Shown: positions 61,614-64,000 of the stretch, one piece after another | Layout of the letters: each line of letters starts with the position of its first letter | Numbering within the stretch: position 1 is the first letter of the stretch | Assembly (NCBI RefSeq): GCF_000959445.1 | Contig: NZ_CP009631.1 | Span: forward strand, 2,356,001-2,420,000 | DNA: 64,000 bases | Origin: Burkholderia vietnamiensis LMG 10929 | Lineage (GTDB): Bacteria > Pseudomonadota > Gammaproteobacteria > Burkholderiales > Burkholderiaceae | Direction of reading: 5' to 3' | Notes under the pieces: model-generated | Databases searched by the model: none | Told to the model about the DNA's origin: nothing | Seen by the model: only the letters and a program-made list of their open reading frames with translations | Program-made: the position numbers and the translations under genes

Positions 61614-62357
61614 TCAATTCATTGAGTGGCCGCGCGCGGCCGGATCGAGTGCGTCGAGCAGCGCGGCGGCCGAGTCGAAGGTGCGATCGGCGGCGGGCAG
61701 CGGCGGACGTTCGAGCATCACGACGGGCAGCCGGCGCTCGCGGGCGACGTCGAGCTTCGCCTCGGTCGCGGCGCCGCCGCTGTTCTTGCTGACGACGACG
61801 TCGATCCCGGCGAGCGCGAACAGCGCGCGTTCGCCTTCGAGCGTGTACGGCCCGCGCGCGGCGACGATCTGCGCGCGCGCATTGCCCGGATGCGGATCGA
61901 GACAGCGCACCACCCAGAACTGGTGCGGCGGGATCGCGTCGAGGTGCGCGAGCGGCTCGCGGCCGAGCGTGAACAGCGGCCGCCGAAACGGCGCGAGCGC
62001 CGCCTCGATGCCGGCCCAGTCGCCGACCATGCGCCAGTCGTCGCCCGGCTGGGGCGTCCACGGTGCGCGGCGCAGCGCCCACAGCGGCACGTGCGCGTCG
62101 CGCGCGGCGGCGGCCGCGTTCGCGCTGATTTGCGCGGCATACGGATGCGTCGCGTCGATCACGAGCCCGATGCCGGCATCGCGCAGATACGCGGCGAGCC
62201 CGGCCGCGCCGCCGAAGCCGCCGACCCGCACCGCGCAGCGCAGATCGTCGGGCACCTTGCCGAGGCCCGCGAGGCTGTACACGTGTCGCGGGCCGAGGGC
62301 GCGCGCGATCTTCAACGCGTCGCCGGTGCCGCCGAGCAGCAGGATGCGCGCGCTCAT
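61614..62357 (-). CDS. cobK: Precorrin-6A reductase CobK
   Basis: A 247-residue reductase of the CobK/CbiJ family. It begins '[19 protein letters not shown]' (NADPH-binding strand). '[21 protein letters not shown]' is the central conserved motif. '[32 protein letters not shown]' is the C-terminal signature. It reduces the ring of precorrin-6A with NADPH. Its start overlaps the cbiD stop by four bases (ATGA at 62354-62357), which supports the chosen ATG. Confidence 0.9.
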   Translation of the reverse strand: MSARILLLGGTGDALKIARALGPRHVYSLAGLGKVPDDLRCAVRVGGFGGAAGLAAYLRDAGIGLVIDATHPYAAQISANAAAAARDAHVPLWALRRAPWTPQPGDDWRMVGDWAGIEAALAPFRRPLFTLGREPLAHLDAIPPHQFWVVRCLDPHPGNARAQIVAARGPYTLEGERALFALAGIDVVVSKNSGGAATEAKLDVARERRLPVVMLERPPLPAADRTFDSAAALLDALDPAARGHSMN

Positions 62358-63445
62358 CGCGCACTCCCGACGAAGCGCCCTTGCCGGTCGATCGCGAACA
62401 TCTCGACCGCGACCGAGGCCGGCACGATGTCGCGCGCGACGCGCAGCGCATGTGCACAGACGATGTCGCCGAGCGGCACGCCGTCGGCGAGCGCGAGCTT
62501 CAGCGCTTCCTGGCTCGTGTTGGCCGCGCGCATCGCGGCCTGCAGCGCGTCGCTCGCGCCGGCGTCGGCCGCCCACTGCGCGAGCAGCGGCAGGTCGATG
62601 CTCGAATGGCGGCTGTGCAGGTCGAGATGGCCGGCCGCGAGCTTGCTGAGCTTGCCGAAACCGCCGCACATCGACACGCGCGCGAGCGGCGCCCGGCGCA
62701 GATGCTTGAGCACCGCGCCCGCGAAATCGCCCATCTCGATCAGCGCGATGTCGGGCAGCCCGTAGTGCGCGCGCATCGCGTCCTCGCTCGCGTTTCCGGT
62801 GCACGCGGCGATGTGCGCGATGCCGTTCGCGCGCGCGACGTCGATGCCCTGATGGATCGACGCGATGTACGCCGCACAGGAGAACGGCCGCACGATGCCG
62901 GTCGTGCCGAGGATCGACAGGCCGCCGACGATGCCGAGCCGCGGGTTCATCGTCTTCAGTGCGAGCGCCTCGCCGCCCTCGACGCCGATCGTCACGTCGA
63001 ATCCGCCCGTATAGCCGTGCTCGGCCGCGAGCGCGTCGAGGTGCGTCGTCATCATCTGGCGCGGCACCGGGTTGATCGCCGGCTCGCCGATCGGCAGCGC
63101 GAGCCCCGCGCGCGTCACCGTGCCGACGCCCGGCCCCGCATGGAAGCGCACGCCCGGCGCGGCCGACAGCGCGACGCGCGCAAACACCAGCGCGCCGTGC
63201 GTGACGTCGGGATCGTCGCCGGCGTCCTTGATCGTGCCGGCTTCGGCGCCGGCCGCCGTGGTCCGGCAGAATTCGAGCCGCATCATCACGCGCTGGCCCT
63301 TCGGCAACACGATCTCGACCGCATCGTCGGCACGGCCGCCGAGCAGCAGGCGCGCGGCCGCGAGCGACGTCGCGGTGGCGCAGCTGCCGGTCGTGTAGCC
63401 GAACCGCAGCGGCGCCGGCTGTTCGGGCGTTTCGTCGCGCATCAT
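62354..63445 (-). CDS. cbiD: Cobalt-precorrin-5B C1-methyltransferase CbiD
   Basis: A 363-residue methyltransferase. '[21 protein letters not shown]' near residue 14 is the CbiD signature. '[13 protein letters not shown]' and '[21 protein letters not shown]' are further family hallmarks. It adds the C1 methyl group and is normally found in the anaerobic (early cobalt) route, while CobM, CobK and CobL are named after the aerobic route; mixed naming is common in beta-proteobacteria. The ATG overlaps the cobL stop by four bases. Confidence 0.9.
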   Translation of the reverse strand: MMRDETPEQPAPLRFGYTTGSCATATSLAAARLLLGGRADDAVEIVLPKGQRVMMRLEFCRTTAAGAEAGTIKDAGDDPDVTHGALVFARVALSAAPGVRFHAGPGVGTVTRAGLALPIGEPAINPVPRQMMTTHLDALAAEHGYTGGFDVTIGVEGGEALALKTMNPRLGIVGGLSILGTTGIVRPFSCAAYIASIHQGIDVARANGIAHIAACTGNASEDAMRAHYGLPDIALIEMGDFAGAVLKHLRRAPLARVSMCGGFGKLSKLAAGHLDLHSRHSSIDLPLLAQWAADAGASDALQAAMRAANTSQEALKLALADGVPLGDIVCAHALRVARDIVPASVAVEMFAIDRQGRFVGSAR

Positions 63446-64000
63446 GCAGCGCCCGCGTCGGGCTTGCGCACGTCGTACAGCGTGACCGGCAGCGGCTGCC
63501 GCCACGTGTCGAAGCGGCCGAGCGGCTCGGCATGCGCGAGCGACACGCGCATGAGCGAGCCGCCGTGTGCGTCGCGCCACGCGGCGAGCGCGAGCTCGCC
63601 CTGCAGCGTCACCGCGTTCGCGACGAGCCGCCCGCCCGGCTTCAGCGCGGCCCAGCACGCGTCGAGCACGCCGGCCCCAGTCGCGCCGCCGCCGATGAAG
63701 ATCGCGTCGGGCGGCGCCAGCCCCATGAGCGCAGCGGGCGCGCGCCCGGCGACGAGTTGCAGGCCCGGCACGCCGAGCGCGTCGCGGTTGTGTTCGATGT
63801 AACGCTGCCGTTCCGCGTGCGACTCGATCGCGATGGCGTGACACGACGGATGCGCCCGCATCCATTCGATGCCGATCGAGCCGCTGCCCGCGCCCACGTC
63901 CCACAGCAGCTCGCCCGGCGCGGGCGCGAGACGCCCGAGCGTCAGCGCGCGCATGTCGCGCTTGGTGAGCTGGCCGTCGTGCCGGTATGCGTCGTCGGGC
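63442..64000 (-). CDS. cobL: Precorrin-6Y methyltransferase CobL/CbiT, 3' part
   Basis: Only the C-terminal part is inside the window; the frame remains open at base 64000. What is seen is a CbiT domain: '[23 protein letters not shown]', then the SAM-binding '[19 protein letters not shown]', '[19 protein letters not shown]' and '[14 protein letters not shown]'. If the missing part is CobE/CbiE-like, the whole is CobL, which methylates C5 and C15 and decarboxylates precorrin-6Y. A stand-alone CbiT is the alternative. Confidence 0.85.
   Translation of the reverse strand, partial: PDDAYRHDGQLTKRDMRALTLGRLAPAPGELLWDVGAGSGSIGIEWMRAHPSCHAIAIESHAERQRYIEHNRDALGVPGLQLVAGRAPAALMGLAPPDAIFIGGGATGAGVLDACWAALKPGGRLVANAVTLQGELALAAWRDAHGGSLMRVSLAHAEPLGRFDTWRQPLPVTLYDVRKPDAGAA

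Noticed and set aside
1..64000. tRNA or rRNA genes, insertion sequences, integrases, prophage genes
   Set aside because: I looked for transposase, integrase, tRNA-like cloverleaf and rRNA sequences and recognised none. A dedicated tRNA or IS search would be more sensitive.

Overview
The window is high-GC (about two thirds G+C), densely coded DNA with the gene content and style of the beta-proteobacterial genus Burkholderia, most likely the B. cepacia complex. This is inferred from protein resemblance (for example the DUF442-SQR fusion, the CbiD/CobM cobalamin genes and the polyamine operon) and from base composition, not from any rRNA. No rRNA, tRNA, insertion sequence, CRISPR array or prophage was recognised.

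Region by region. 1-570: the 3' part of an OmpW-type outer-membrane protein, ending at a clear terminator. 0.7-5.6 kb: a DUF1289 protein, then a putrescine/spermidine ABC transporter operon (potF, potG, potH, potI) ending at a hairpin terminator. 5.6-10.7 kb: a sulfide/sulfane-sulfur detoxification module made of a TauE/SafE exporter, a DUF442 phosphatase/rhodanese-like domain fused to a sulfide:quinone oxidoreductase, and a persulfide-dioxygenase-like metallo-beta-lactamase protein. A FisR-type sigma-54 activator is divergent from them, with a recognisable -24/-12 promoter and upstream repeats between. 10.8-19.2 kb: an exported protein, a MerR/TipAS regulator, and an RND efflux operon (adaptor, pump, outer-membrane factor) divergent from its TetR regulator. 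19.4-23.3 kb: a ClC chloride channel with CBS domains, then a YeiH exporter divergent from a YeiE-like LysR regulator. 23.5-29.1 kb: a 2-ketogluconate utilisation operon (kguE, kguK, kguT, kguD, ptxS) preceded by an 18-bp perfect palindrome that is a probable PtxS operator. 29.2-37.4 kb: small housekeeping-type genes (YhfC protease, PGDYG protein, Spy/LTXXQ protein, Lrp/AsnC regulator, saccharopine-dehydrogenase-like enzyme, an orphan CydX coupled to a P-loop kinase, CorA, YciI, YbaK). This stretch also holds an array of degenerate ~60-bp tandem repeats.

37.9-48.4 kb is the most distinctive accessory segment. It is a ten-gene, largely overlapping minus-strand cluster encoding a flavin hydroxylase, Rieske ferredoxin, type I extradiol dioxygenase, C-C-bond hydrolase-like alpha/beta hydrolase, FAH-family enzyme, cyclase/amidohydrolase, cupin, NAD-dependent epimerase/dehydrogenase, MFS transporter and outer-membrane channel. 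A LysR regulator is divergent, with a perfect T-N11-A palindrome between it and the channel gene. This looks like a complete meta-cleavage route for an aromatic or N-heteroaromatic compound whose identity I cannot name. A decayed LysR fragment follows.

48.9-64 kb: an APC permease and nitrilase-family amidase with a divergent LuxR regulator; a GFA protein; a nitronate-monooxygenase-like enzyme; a GDSL hydrolase; small exported proteins; a glutathione transferase; a MarR regulator with two tandem operators facing a CynX/NimT-type transporter; an exported protein; and the distal part of a cobalamin operon (cobL/cbiT-cbiD-cobK-cobM) that runs off the right end.
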